A DNA stretch of 64,000 bases from contig NZ_BNBT01000015.1 in NCBI RefSeq assembly GCF_014656095.1, positions 1 through 64,000 of the forward strand, read 5' to 3'. This document shows positions 26,563-35,154 of this stretch, piece by piece. The DNA comes from Streptomyces longispororuber. GTDB taxonomy: Bacteria > Actinomycetota > Actinomycetes > Streptomycetales > Streptomycetaceae. The notes under the pieces were generated by a model. It had not been told where the DNA came from, searched no databases, and saw only the letters and a program-made list of their open reading frames with translations. Numbering within the stretch: the first letter of the stretch is position 1; each line of letters opens with the position of its first letter. The translations under genes were made by a program, and so were the position numbers.

Positions 26563-27642
26563 ATGGGCACGCAGACCGATGGTGACGACGTATTAACCGT
26601 GGAGGACACGCTCAGCGCCGAGGTGGTGGCCGTCTACCGCTGGCTGGCCCTGCACGGTCAGCTCGACCCCGTCCGGATGGCCGAGGAGACGGGGGTCGGT
26701 GAGAGAGCGGTGCACGGCGCGGTGGACTACCTCGTCCGCGTCGGCCTGGTGCAGCGGGGCGAGGAGGGCGACGACCGGCTGTGGGCCGTCGACCCGCACC
26801 TCGTCGCCTCCGTGGCCACCGCGCCGGTGGAGCGGGCCATCGCGGAGCAGCAGACGCGGCTGCGCGTCTTCCGCGACCAGTTCGCCCGCCTGGCGTCCGA
26901 CTACGAGGAGGGGCGGAACGGCACCTTCAGGGACGTGGAGGCCATCCCCGGCCTCACCCAGGTGCGGGCCGCGCTGAACCGGGCGGCCGAGCAGTGCCGG
27001 GAGGACATGGTCACCGTCCAGCCCGGCGGCACCCGCCCGCCCGAAGTGCTCCAGGACGCCCTGCTCCGGGACAGCCAGCTCCTCGCCCGGGGGGTGCGGA
27101 TGCGCACCCTCTACCACCACACCGCCCGGTTCAACAGCCCCAGCCAGGCGTACGTGGCCACGATGAGCGCGCTGGGCGGCGAGTACCGGACCGCTCACCA
27201 GCTCGTCGGCCGCGTGATCATCTTCGACCGGGAACTGGCGTTCATGGCCAACCGCAACGACCGGCTCGGCGCGGTGGTGGTGCGCGAACCGTCGGTGGTG
27301 CACTTCCTGTACGAGCTGTTCGAGCAGATGTGGTCGCAGGCCCAGCCGTTCTCCGACGCGGCCACCGACGGTCTGGAGGCGGTCGCCAAGGACCTGGACC
27401 GCACCATCCTGCGGCTGCTCGCGGCGGGTCTGAAGGACGAGACCATCGCGCGGCGGCTCGGCATGTCGCTGCGTACGACCCGCAAGCACATCGCGGACAT
27501 CATGCAGGTGCTCGGCGTCCAGAGCCGTTTCCAGGCCGGTGTCGCGGTGTCGGCGAGGGGGTTGCTGGACGATGACGACGTCGATGCCGATGCCGATGGC
27601 AGCCCGGAGCCGGAGGCGGGGCCCACGACCGCCCCGGCCTGA
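26563..27642 (+). CDS. LuxR-type regulator with TrmB-like N-terminus, containing a TTA codon
   Basis: 359 residues from the ATG at 26563, preceded by GGAGG. The N-terminal winged-helix resembles TrmB (EDTLSAEVVAVYRWLALHGQLDPVRMAEETGVGERAVHGAVDYLVRVGLVQR). The middle region (residues about 90-280) resembles the sugar/PLD-like part of such regulators. The C-terminal LuxR HTH is LDRTILRLLAAGLKDETIARRLGMSLRTTRKHIADIMQVLGVQSRFQAG. Codon 11 is TTA (26593-26595), so translation should need the rare bldA tRNA. It has the same architecture as the regulator at 45587-46567. Together they are the likely pathway regulators of the peptide cluster. An acidic tail ends the protein. Confidence 0.87.
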   Translation: MGTQTDGDDVLTVEDTLSAEVVAVYRWLALHGQLDPVRMAEETGVGERAVHGAVDYLVRVGLVQRGEEGDDRLWAVDPHLVASVATAPVERAIAEQQTRLRVFRDQFARLASDYEEGRNGTFRDVEAIPGLTQVRAALNRAAEQCREDMVTVQPGGTRPPEVLQDALLRDSQLLARGVRMRTLYHHTARFNSPSQAYVATMSALGGEYRTAHQLVGRVIIFDRELAFMANRNDRLGAVVVREPSVVHFLYELFEQMWSQAQPFSDAATDGLEAVAKDLDRTILRLLAAGLKDETIARRLGMSLRTTRKHIADIMQVLGVQSRFQAGVAVSARGLLDDDDVDADADGSPEPEAGPTTAPA

Positions 27643-27673
27643 TGCGGTGGCCGCCGTGCGGGGGCGCGGGCCG

Positions 27674-28159
27674 TCAGTCCAGGCACTCCAGGTGGAGTTC
27701 CAGCAGGGTGGTCGGGACGTGCACCTCCGACAGCCGGTAGGTGTGGTCCCGGGGTACGAAGAGGGTGCCGCCGGAACGCAGTCGCATGCCCAGCGGGTGC
27801 GCGGGGCCGGGCGCCGGGTCCTCACCGATGCGCGACAGGACGCAGCGGCAGGCCCCTTCCAGGACCGTGACCGTGGACTCGGCGCCCCGCGGTCCCCCCT
27901 CCACGACGTGGGAGCCTGCCGCCAGGAAGCGGTAGGAGTAGCGCACCCGCAGATGTAATTTGCGGCCCAGCGCCGCCGCCAGTTCCTCCGTGCCGGGCCG
28001 GCCCGGCACGGAGGGACCGGCGCCCGGTTCCGGGCGGGCCGGCCGGCCGAGGCCGAGCAGGGCCGACAGGGTCGTCGGGTCCTCGGGCCACAGCAGGGCG
28101 GGCCCCTTGGCCCCGTTGGCCGCCACGCACAAGGCCAGCTCCTCGACGAAGGACTGCAT
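27674..28159 (-). CDS. Cupin-like hypothetical protein with a TTA codon
   Basis: 161 residues if started at ATG 28159 (MQSFVEELALCVAANGAKG). The C-terminal half reads as a small beta-barrel (KLHLRVRYSYRFLAAGSHVVEG, STVTVLEGACRCVLSR, GGTLFVPRDHTYRLSEV), suggestive of a cupin or AraC-type sensor barrel without DNA-binding helices. A TTA leucine codon lies at 27956-27958. It is convergent with the TTA-containing regulator, with a gap of 31 bases. I do not recognise a specific family or function. It could be a small regulator or an enzyme. Confidence 0.6.
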   Translation of the reverse strand: MQSFVEELALCVAANGAKGPALLWPEDPTTLSALLGLGRPARPEPGAGPSVPGRPGTEELAAALGRKLHLRVRYSYRFLAAGSHVVEGGPRGAESTVTVLEGACRCVLSRIGEDPAPGPAHPLGMRLRSGGTLFVPRDHTYRLSEVHVPTTLLELHLECLD

Positions 28160-28308
28160 CGGCTGGCTGAGGCCTCGCTCTCCTGGCACGGTTCTCCGAT
28201 CTCGCCGCACGTCCGGGCGGTGCGGGGTGGGTGAGGTGTAGCAGGGCTCCCGGACACACCGGGGAAGGGGAGGCGGCCGCCCGGGCGCCCGCGGCCTCGG
28301 CATGGACC

Positions 28309-28380
28309 TGGGCCGTGGCCGACACCGGGGCCGTGGCCGACACCGACACCGTGGCCGTGGCCGTGGCTGTGGCCGTGGCG
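28309..28380. repeat. GTGGCC/GACACC tandem hexamer array
   Basis: Runs of 6-bp units (GTGGCC, GACACC, GTGGCT) fill most of this stretch, about 75 bases downstream of the stop of the minus-strand secreted-peptide gene. No ORF here is credible; the His-Gly-rich frame is an artefact of the repeats. Confidence 0.7.
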
Positions 28381-28452
28381 AGGATTCTGCCGGTCCAGCA
28401 CCCGTCACAGCAGCCGCATATCCGGCCCGCCCGCCCCGCCCCCACCCGCGGG

Positions 28453-28626
28453 TCACCCCTGGAAGCGGCCCCAGCCGCTGTCGCCGGTGGGCTCGACGGA
28501 GGACGTCGGCCGGGTGTCGGTACGGCCGGTGTCGGTACGGCCGGTGTCGGCGGCAGCGGTTCCGGCAGCGGCGCCGACCGTCAGCAGGCAGAGAACAGCG
28601 ACCACGAACGCGCGGACAGACGTCAT
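28453..28626 (-). CDS. Small secreted peptide, 57 residues
   Basis: ATG at 28626, with AGGAGAAG upstream. Signal peptide MTSVRAFVVAVLCLLTVG followed by AAAGTAAA, with likely cleavage before DTGRT. The mature peptide is about 31 residues and begins with a tandem TGRTD repeat (15-bp DNA repeats), then TSSVEP and the end GDSGWGRFQG. A short secreted peptide next to the cluster's left edge could be a structural or signalling peptide. It does not look like a lanthipeptide or lasso precursor, and no maturation genes are adjacent. No family recognised. Confidence 0.65.
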   Translation of the reverse strand: MTSVRAFVVAVLCLLTVGAAAGTAAADTGRTDTGRTDTRPTSSVEPTGDSGWGRFQG

Positions 28627-28859
28627 GACTTCTCCTGGGACGCAGAGTGAGGAATGGTGGAGAAGTCCCGGCCGGTACCGTCCGACCGTTCCCTTCCCGC
28701 TCCTCCAGAGTGGTCGGCACCCGTCCCGGAAACCACCGCCGGCACCGTTCACCAAGTTCTCCGGCACCAAAGCGGGGGGTGGACGAATCGCCTGAAGCGC
28801 CTCAACACCTGACGACACGGGCCGCCGTCCGACGCCTCCGGCCGCCGCGGCCCGTCGAC

Positions 28860-28991
28860 GGCTCACCGACGGCTCAGCAGCGGCTCACCGACGGCTCGTC
28901 GGCGGCTCAGCGACAGTTCGTCGGCGGCTCAGCGACAGTTCGTCGGCGGCTCAGCGACGGCTCAGCGACGGCTCAGCGACGGCTCAGCGAC
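28860..28991. repeat. Twelve tandem 11-bp units covering a stop codon
   Basis: Exactly twelve consecutive 11-mers fill this span. Most read GGCTCAGCGAC, with variants GGCTCACCGAC, GGCTCGTCGGC and AGTTCGTCGGC; the last four are identical. The TGA of the free A-domain gene (28973-28975) lies inside one unit. On the minus strand the unit can be read as TGAGCCGTCGC. Confidence 0.9.
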
Positions 28992-30490
28992 GGCTCCCGG
29001 AACGACTCCCGGAGCGTCGCGCGGTCGATCTTCCCGTTCCGCGTCGACGGCAGCGCGTCCAGCTCCGTGAAGTGCCGGGGGACCATGAACCGGGGCAGCC
29101 GGGAGGCACACGCGCTCAGCAGGGCGTCCCGGTCCACCTCCGCGCCGGGCACGAGGGTGTAGAACGCCGCCAGTTGCGTGGACGCGGCCACCTTGACCCC
29201 GACGACCGCGGCCCGGCGGACACCGGCGACCCCGGCGATCACGGACTCCACCTCCCCCGGCTCGACCCGGTAGCCGTTCACCTTGAGCTGGTCGTCGAGC
29301 CGGGAGACGAAGCGGAACTCGGCACCGTCGAAGGTGACCAGGTCCCCGCTGAAGTAGCAGCGCCGCACGCCGCCGTCCTGGTGCTCCACCTCCCGGAACT
29401 TCCGCGCGGTGAGCGCCTCGTCACCGGCGTACCCGATGCCGACGCAGTTCCCTGCGATGACCAGCTCCCCGGTCTCGCCGGGCGCGAACGGGCGCAGCCG
29501 TCCGTCCACGTGGCGCAGCAGCTCCGCGTCGACGACCGCGGTCCCGATGGGCGGCCGGTCGGGCCAGTCGGCGACGTCGCCCGTCAGCCGGTACTGGGTG
29601 ACCACATGGGTCTCGCTCGGCCCGTACTGGTTCACCAGCGTGAGGCCGCCGGCGGCGCAGAACCGCCGCACCTCGTCGTTGATCACCAACTGTTCGCCCG
29701 CCACCGAGATCTCCCGCAGGCTCGGTGTCGCCTCGCCCGCGGCACACGCCGCGGCGGCCAGTCCGTGCAGTCCGACCACCGGCTGGAAGAGCCGGGCGGC
29801 GTCGTGCTCGCGGATGATGTCGAGCAGCGTGAAGGGGTCGAGCCGGTCGTGGTCGTCCACCACGACCAGGGCCGCCCCGGCCAGCCAGGTCGCCACCGTG
29901 TCCTCGTACACCATGTCGAAGCCGATGGACGACATGTGCAGGGTGTGCGGGGGGCGGTCGTGGCTCCACCGGCGGACGTGCCAGGCGCCGAGGTCCGCCA
30001 GGACCACCGGCGGCACCGCGACGGCCTTGGGCTCGCCGGTGGACCCGGAGGTGGGGATGACGTAGCAGACCGGGCCGGTCGCGACCTCGTCGCGCCTCGG
30101 TCCCCGGATCGACCGGAAGGTGTGTTCCGGGACCCCGGCGTCGACGGGCGCGCACGCGTCGTCCCGCAGGACCAGGGCGCAGTCGGCGCTGCTCACCAGC
30201 TTGGTGGTCCAGGCGGGCGGCATGGCCGGGTCGATGGAGAGCACGCCGGCGCCGACGCGCCAGACCCCAAGGACCGCGGCGCACCGGGACCACGAGCGCG
30301 TCGCGTGCACGTCGACCACGTCTCCGGGGCCGATGCCCTGTGCGGCGAGGCCGCCGGCGATCTCGGCCGACACGTCGTCGAGTTCGGCGTAGGTGTGGGC
30401 GGTGCCGTCGTCGACGACCGCCACCGCGTCCCGGTGCCGGGCGAGGGCGTCGACCAGGGCCCGGATCAGTGTCCCTTCGAGGCCGCTCAT
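28973..30490 (-). CDS. Stand-alone NRPS adenylation domain
   Basis: 505 residues from the ATG at 30490, which overlaps the PhyH stop by 4 bases (ATGA); the longer frame is not used. It activates an amino acid as adenylate and must load a carrier on another protein. Core motifs: A3 IPTSGSTGEPKAV, A4 SSIGFDMVYED, A5 NQYGPSETH, A7 YFSGDLV, A8 [18 protein letters not shown] and A10 STRNGKID. No carrier domain follows. A hand-read specificity code is D-M-E-L-S-A-Q-V-V-K, which matches nothing I know. It is a good candidate to serve the A-less third module of the big synthetase or the T-E starter. Its last codons lie in an 11-bp repeat array. Confidence 0.9.
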   Translation of the reverse strand: MSGLEGTLIRALVDALARHRDAVAVVDDGTAHTYAELDDVSAEIAGGLAAQGIGPGDVVDVHATRSWSRCAAVLGVWRVGAGVLSIDPAMPPAWTTKLVSSADCALVLRDDACAPVDAGVPEHTFRSIRGPRRDEVATGPVCYVIPTSGSTGEPKAVAVPPVVLADLGAWHVRRWSHDRPPHTLHMSSIGFDMVYEDTVATWLAGAALVVVDDHDRLDPFTLLDIIREHDAARLFQPVVGLHGLAAAACAAGEATPSLREISVAGEQLVINDEVRRFCAAGGLTLVNQYGPSETHVVTQYRLTGDVADWPDRPPIGTAVVDAELLRHVDGRLRPFAPGETGELVIAGNCVGIGYAGDEALTARKFREVEHQDGGVRRCYFSGDLVTFDGAEFRFVSRLDDQLKVNGYRVEPGEVESVIAGVAGVRRAAVVGVKVAASTQLAAFYTLVPGAEVDRDALLSACASRLPRFMVPRHFTELDALPSTRNGKIDRATLRESFREPSLSRR

Positions 30491-31287
30491 GCGATCAGGC
30501 CTCCCTCGACGAGCTCCAGCGGCCGGTAGTCGCGCGACGCCACGAACTCCGGGCGCGGGCGCGGCACGTCGCGCAGTTCGTTGTCGACGCTGTTGTAGCT
30601 GACGAACGCCATGGTGCGGTCGGTGGGCGACATGTTCGCGCCGGAGCCGTGCGCGATGCAGGGGTGGAAGAACAGCAGGCTTCCGGCGCGTCCGACGATG
30701 GACCGGATCTCCGACTCCGCGGTCACCTCGGCCATCCGCTCGGCGTCCAGGGCGAACTCCAGCTTCGCCGACAGGTCGGCCTCCCACCCGGAGGGGCCCG
30801 CGGCGTCGGGGCGCCATGGGGCTGTCGCGTCGTTCCGGTGCGAACCGGGCACGACGAGGAGGGGGCCGTTGTGCTCGGTCGCGTCGTCCAGGAGCACCGC
30901 GGCGTTGACCGCCCGCGGCTCCGGCATGCCGTCCTTGGCACCCCAGACGCTGTAGTCCTGGTGCCACTGCCAGACCTCGCCGCGCAGCGCCTGCTTCGCG
31001 TTGACCTTGCACTGGAACACGTGCACCTTGCTCTCAAGCAGCTCCTCCGCCGCGCAGAGCAGCTCGGGCAGCCGCACCAGCCGGGAGAAGAGCGCTCCCG
31101 TGGTGTGGCAGCCGTGGATGCCCCGCACGGTGGTGCCGTCCTCCTCGAAGATCCGGCCGGGGTGCTCGGTCGCGTAGAGGCCGGCCACCTCGTCACGCAG
31201 AGCGGCGATGTCGGCGGCGTCGAAGACGTCCTCGATGAGCAGGAATCCCTGGGAACGGTATTCCGCTATCTGGCTTTCGGTGAGCAT
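30487..31287 (-). CDS. Phytanoyl-CoA dioxygenase (PhyH)-family oxygenase
   Basis: A 266-residue Fe(II)/2-oxoglutarate dioxygenase. The HxD pair is in EVWQWHQDYSVWG; the distal His is in HPCIAHGSGANMSPTDRTMAFVSYN, with the following Arg as the 2OG ligand. PhyH-type enzymes in NRPS clusters commonly hydroxylate or halogenate free or carrier-bound amino acids. The HQD carboxylate is present, so hydroxylation rather than halogenation is expected. It is translationally coupled to the free A domain, suggesting it acts on the same residue (inference). Confidence 0.9.
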   Translation of the reverse strand: MLTESQIAEYRSQGFLLIEDVFDAADIAALRDEVAGLYATEHPGRIFEEDGTTVRGIHGCHTTGALFSRLVRLPELLCAAEELLESKVHVFQCKVNAKQALRGEVWQWHQDYSVWGAKDGMPEPRAVNAAVLLDDATEHNGPLLVVPGSHRNDATAPWRPDAAGPSGWEADLSAKLEFALDAERMAEVTAESEIRSIVGRAGSLLFFHPCIAHGSGANMSPTDRTMAFVSYNSVDNELRDVPRPRPEFVASRDYRPLELVEGGLIA

Positions 31288-31330
31288 AACTCGATGACCT
31301 CTCTGCCTCGTTCAGCCTTGTCCAGCCTTG

Positions 31331-31420
31331 GGCTGCGTTCTTCTGCGCTGTTCTGCGCTGGTCTGCGATTTTCCGCGTTGCTCTGCGTTGCTCTGCGCAT
31401 TCCTGCGTGTGCTGCGTTGT
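31331..31420. repeat. Nine tandem 10-bp units directly after the asnB stop
   Basis: Consecutive 10-mers with consensus TTCTGCGTTG (for example TTCTGCGCTG twice, then GTCTGCGATT and CTCTGCGTTG) run from 31331 to the TGA of asnB (31421-31423, minus strand). There is no coding potential. The period is about one helical turn. Confidence 0.85.
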
Positions 31421-33196
31421 TCAGATGCGCAGGCCCAGTTCGTCGATCACCATGCTGATGCTGATCACACTCAGCCGCGTGTCCCCTTTGCCCGTGGCAC
31501 CGTGCGACCCGAGCCGTTCGAGGGCATCCGTACGGAAGACACCGCTGGCCGCGACCAGGTCGCGCCACCTGGCCAGGAGGCGGTCGTCGGCGAGCGCGGA
31601 CAGGCCGTGCGCGGTGAAGCCCTGCTTCGCGCGGCGCAGGACGGTCTCCGGGACGACGCCCGCGTAGGCCGATTTGAGGCAGGCCTTTCCCTCGAAGTCG
31701 ACGACCTTCTCGTCGTCGCCGACGCGCAGCGCCAGGTCGACCACGGGATTTCCGAGGAACGGGTACCTGCCCTCCACGGAATGCGCCATCAGCATCGCGT
31801 CGCCGTGGTCGCCGAGCAGATGGCTGCCCAGTTGCACGGACGTGTCGGCCACCGACCGCATCTGCATCGACGTGAGCCCCGCGGCCTCGCCGTCGGAGAA
31901 CGGAATCAGCCTGTCCCGCCAGAACTCCTGGCCGACCAGGGCTTCGGCGCCTTCCGGGGTGAGGCTGTCCGCCCGGCGGCGGTCCACCTGCCGCCAGTCG
32001 ACCTCCCAGGAGAAGTCGGCCCGGCCCCAGGCGCTCTCGTTCTCCTCCCGGTTCGGTCGTGGCGCCCGGCCGAGCCCGTCGAAGGCGTACGAGTCGTAGC
32101 CGAAGAACAGCTCGTCGGCCCCCTCCCCCGACAGCACGCCCTTGAGCCCGCTCGCCCGGACCTCCCGCGACAGCATCAGGGCCGCCACGTTGTACGTCTC
32201 GCGCTGGGGGTAGCAGCAGCGGCGCACCATCTGCTCGAACCCGGCGGTGACGTCCTCGCGAAGGCAGGAGATCTCGTGGTGCTCGCTGCCCACGGCACCG
32301 GCCACCTCGCGCTGGAAGCGGTGTTCGTCCAGGAGGGCGTCGCCGAACACCACCGAGTACGTGCGCAGCGGCTTCTCCACGGCCGCGGCGGCCTCCACGA
32401 CCAGCGTGGAGGAGTCGAAGCCGCCGCTGAGGCAGGCCCCGATCTCGACGTCCCCGCGCAGCCGGTCGCGTACCGCCCGCCGCACCCCGTGCCGGAGCTC
32501 CGCCGCGGTCACCGCGGGCCCGTCCGTCACGAAGTCGCCGTAGCGCCAGTAGCGGACCGTCTCGGGCGCGCCGCCGCCGAACCGCACCACGGTCCCCGGC
32601 GGCACGGCGAGAACGTCACGCACCAGGGTGCGCGGCGCGACGATGTTGCCGAGCTGGAGGTACTGGTCGACGGCGCCGAGGTCGAGGCGCCAGGTGCCCG
32701 GCACCGACCGGACCAGGGGCCCGAGTTCGGAGCAGAAGTGCACCTGGCCGTCCGCCTCGGTGTAGTAGAGCGGGCTGACGCCGAAGCGGTCCCTGCCCAG
32801 GTGAAGCGTGCCCTCGGCGCGGTCGTGGATCGCGGTGGCGAACTGCCCGTCGATCAGGGCGAGTCCGGCGGGGCCGTGGCGCGCGAATAGTTCGGGGACG
32901 ACGGCCACGTCGGCGCGGTTGGCGGCCCGCGCGAGGCCGAGCCGGCCGCGCAGCTCGTCGGCGTTGTAGATCTCGCCGTTGGTGACCGCGACGAACCGTC
33001 CGCCGTCGTCCTCGGCGGGCTGCCAGCCGTCCTTGAGCGCGGTCATGCCGAGGCGGGCGAGCTTCGCCGTCAGCACGGGCGTGCTCAGCGAGTACGTCTC
33101 GTCGGGTCCGCGGTGGGTGAGCCGGGAGTGCATGGTCGCCGTGACGGTGCGGTCGGGGCCGCCGTCCGGCGCGTAGGTTCCGCACAGGCCGCACAT
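31421..33196 (-). CDS. asnB: Asparagine synthetase (glutamine-hydrolysing), cluster copy
   Basis: 591 residues, MCGLCGTYAPDG; Cys2 is the class II glutaminase nucleophile. The amidotransferase half continues with LTHRGPDE and VTNGEIYN. The synthetase half has the PP-loop ACLSGGFDSSTLV (residues about 255-268) and GEGADELFFGYD. It transfers ammonia from glutamine to an acyl-adenylate. It starts 4 bases after the A-T gene stop, so the two are coupled, and the A-T code resembles those for Asp/Asn. It may amidate a substituted aspartate or another carboxylate in the product, or simply supply Asn. AsnB relatives also make beta-lactam or amide bonds in some pathways. Confidence 0.93.
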   Translation of the reverse strand: MCGLCGTYAPDGGPDRTVTATMHSRLTHRGPDETYSLSTPVLTAKLARLGMTALKDGWQPAEDDGGRFVAVTNGEIYNADELRGRLGLARAANRADVAVVPELFARHGPAGLALIDGQFATAIHDRAEGTLHLGRDRFGVSPLYYTEADGQVHFCSELGPLVRSVPGTWRLDLGAVDQYLQLGNIVAPRTLVRDVLAVPPGTVVRFGGGAPETVRYWRYGDFVTDGPAVTAAELRHGVRRAVRDRLRGDVEIGACLSGGFDSSTLVVEAAAAVEKPLRTYSVVFGDALLDEHRFQREVAGAVGSEHHEISCLREDVTAGFEQMVRRCCYPQRETYNVAALMLSREVRASGLKGVLSGEGADELFFGYDSYAFDGLGRAPRPNREENESAWGRADFSWEVDWRQVDRRRADSLTPEGAEALVGQEFWRDRLIPFSDGEAAGLTSMQMRSVADTSVQLGSHLLGDHGDAMLMAHSVEGRYPFLGNPVVDLALRVGDDEKVVDFEGKACLKSAYAGVVPETVLRRAKQGFTAHGLSALADDRLLARWRDLVAASGVFRTDALERLGSHGATGKGDTRLSVISISMVIDELGLRI

Positions 33197-33200
33197 CGCG

Positions 33201-34964
33201 CTACACGCTCCGCTGCGGCAACTGGTCGGTGAGCGCGCGCAGGTCCCGCGCGCGCAGCACGTCGCGCACCCCGGCGTCCAGCCAGCCCAGCTCGCGCAAC
33301 TTCGTGACCAGCCGCAGCGTGGACGCCGAATCGCCGCCGAGGGCGTAGAAGTTGTCGTCGAGGACGGCGTCGCCGATGCCGGTGAGGCGGCCCACGAGGG
33401 TGAGCACCTGCTGCACGGGGGTGGACGCGGTGTCCTCGCCGCGGGTGCGCAGGCCTCGCAGGGCGTCGCGGTCGACCTTCCCGTTCGGGGTGTACGGCAG
33501 CGCCTCGACGCGGTGCAGCACCGAGGGGACCTTGTACGGGTCCAGGGCGCCTTCGAGGTGGCGGCGGAGTTCCCTCGGGTCGGCGGCGCCGAGGTAGTAG
33601 CAGACCAGCGCGTCGTCCCCGGCGCCGGGCGGGGCGTTGCCTCCGGTACCGGCCGGGGCGTTGCTCCCGGTACCGGCCGGGGCGTCGTCCCCGGTGCCTC
33701 CCGTGCCGTCGTGCGACTCCACGGTCACCACCGCCTCGACGACCGCCTCCGCCCGGCACACGGTGTTCTCGATCTCGCCGAGGTCCAGGCGGTAGCCGCG
33801 GAGCTTGACCTGGTGGTCCAGGCGTTCCACGAAGTACAGCTCGCCGTCGCGGAGTTCGGCGACGTCGCCGGTCCGGTACTCCGTGCCGTCACCCGCGGGA
33901 CCGAACGGCCGCACGCCGTCGCCGGTCAGGTATCCGGCGGCGACGGCGGGCCCCGTGATCACGATCTCGCCCCGGCGCACCGGGCCGCCTGCCTCCGCGG
34001 GCGCGGCCCCGTCGCCGAGGTCGCGCAGGTGGTACGCGCCCTCGCCCACGAGGTCGCCGAGGGGCACCCCGGCACGGCACCGTGCCGGGTCGAGCGGGCC
34101 GGTGAGCAGGTTGCACACCGTGGTCTCCGTGGCGCCGTAGGCGTTGTGCAGCGCGGCCACCGCGGACCACTTGGCCACCACCGCCGACCGGCAGGCCCCG
34201 CCGCCGTTGATCACGTGGCGCAGCCGCAGCGCGCCGCCGGGCTCCGTCGCGGTCAGCGCGAACGGGGTGGTCTTGAGGTGCGTGATGCCGAACCGCTCCA
34301 GGGTGTCCCGCAGCTCGGCGCCGGGCGCCAGGCGTGCCTCGTCGAGCACCACGAGGCAGGCGCCGGCCGTCAGGGTCCACAGGATCTCGGTCATGCACCC
34401 GTCGAAGGTCAGGCGGGCGAACTGCAGGGTCCGCGCGTCCGGCCCCACGGACAGCCGCTCGACGTGGTCGCGGACCACCGCGGCGAGCGGGCCCGGGCGC
34501 ACCAGGACGCACTTGGGCTCGCCGGTCGAGCCGGAGGTGTGGATGGCGTAGCAGAGCTCGCCCTCGACGGCGGAGAGCCCGTACGCGGGGCCGGTTCCGT
34601 CGGGGCACCAGGCCTGCGGGACGTCGGTGAGGTACACGTCGCCGTCGTCCCGCGACCGGGCCAGTCGGCGCACGCCGAGCACCTTGACCTTCTCAGCGTT
34701 CGACGCCACGCTGTCGCGGCTGTCGAGGAACACGAACGGGCGTCGCGCCCGCAGTGCGCCGATCATCGCCGTGATCGCGCCGAGCCCCCTGGCCGCCTCG
34801 ATCCCGACGAACGCGCCGGGTGGGACCTCCGCGCCCAGGTCGTCGGCGAACACCTGGGTCAGCTTGTCGAACTCCCGGTAGCTGACCGTCCGGTCCGCCG
34901 TGCGCACGGCGTCGGCATCGGGATGCTCGCGCACCGCGCGTGCGAATCCGTGTATCAGGGACAT
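33201..34964 (-). CDS. NRPS A-T didomain protein
   Basis: 587 residues: adenylation domain (about 1-500) and carrier (about 510-580, core DNFYALGGDSASTLRL). A motifs: IHTSGSTGEPKCV, LTFDGCMTEILW, NAYGATETTVCN, YRTGDVA, LDHQVKLRGYRLDLGEIE and TPNGKVDRD. The hand-read code D-G-T-K-I-G-A-V-C-K shares T239, K278, I299 and G301 with aspartate codes, so an Asp/Asn-like residue is plausible. There is no condensation domain, so the loaded residue is passed on in trans or modified while tethered. Between A8 and A10 is an inserted Gly/Ala/Pro segment made of four 8-residue repeats. It is upstream of, and coupled to, asnB. Confidence 0.92.
   Translation of the reverse strand: MSLIHGFARAVREHPDADAVRTADRTVSYREFDKLTQVFADDLGAEVPPGAFVGIEAARGLGAITAMIGALRARRPFVFLDSRDSVASNAEKVKVLGVRRLARSRDDGDVYLTDVPQAWCPDGTGPAYGLSAVEGELCYAIHTSGSTGEPKCVLVRPGPLAAVVRDHVERLSVGPDARTLQFARLTFDGCMTEILWTLTAGACLVVLDEARLAPGAELRDTLERFGITHLKTTPFALTATEPGGALRLRHVINGGGACRSAVVAKWSAVAALHNAYGATETTVCNLLTGPLDPARCRAGVPLGDLVGEGAYHLRDLGDGAAPAEAGGPVRRGEIVITGPAVAAGYLTGDGVRPFGPAGDGTEYRTGDVAELRDGELYFVERLDHQVKLRGYRLDLGEIENTVCRAEAVVEAVVTVESHDGTGGTGDDAPAGTGSNAPAGTGGNAPPGAGDDALVCYYLGAADPRELRRHLEGALDPYKVPSVLHRVEALPYTPNGKVDRDALRGLRTRGEDTASTPVQQVLTLVGRLTGIGDAVLDDNFYALGGDSASTLRLVTKLRELGWLDAGVRDVLRARDLRALTDQLPQRSV
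33607..33702. repeat. Four 24-bp in-frame units inside the A-T gene
   Basis: Units of 24 bp encode 8-residue repeats of the type APAGTGSN / APAGTGGN inside the small subdomain of the adenylation domain. The two central units differ by only a couple of bases. The length is a multiple of three, so the reading frame is kept. Confidence 0.8.
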
Positions 34965-35076
34965 GAGACTCCAGTTCCACTCGCCGCCGACGCGCAGGGT
35001 CGTACGGACGTGAGACAGCAGGGGGGCGTTCCCGGCCGGGCCTCGGCGGGCCCGCGCGCCCCCGGGACACCCGACG

Positions 35077-35154
35077 GGGTGGGCGCCGAGGTTCAGCCGA
35101 CCGGGTGGGCGCCAAGATTCAGCCGACCGGGTGGGCGCCCGGGTTCAGCCGACC
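35077..35154. repeat. Three 26-bp direct repeats spanning the FAH gene stop
   Basis: Units at 35077-35102, 35103-35128 and 35129-35154 differ at few positions. The last includes the TGA (35145-35147) and final codons (HPVG) of the FAH-family gene, so the other two are extra copies of the gene end. The first unit ends 113 bases from the A-T start. Confidence 0.9.

Noticed and set aside
28309-28380. His-Gly repeat protein (metal-binding) on the minus strand
   Set aside because: The HGHGHG pattern comes only from hexamer DNA repeats in a frame with no start signal.
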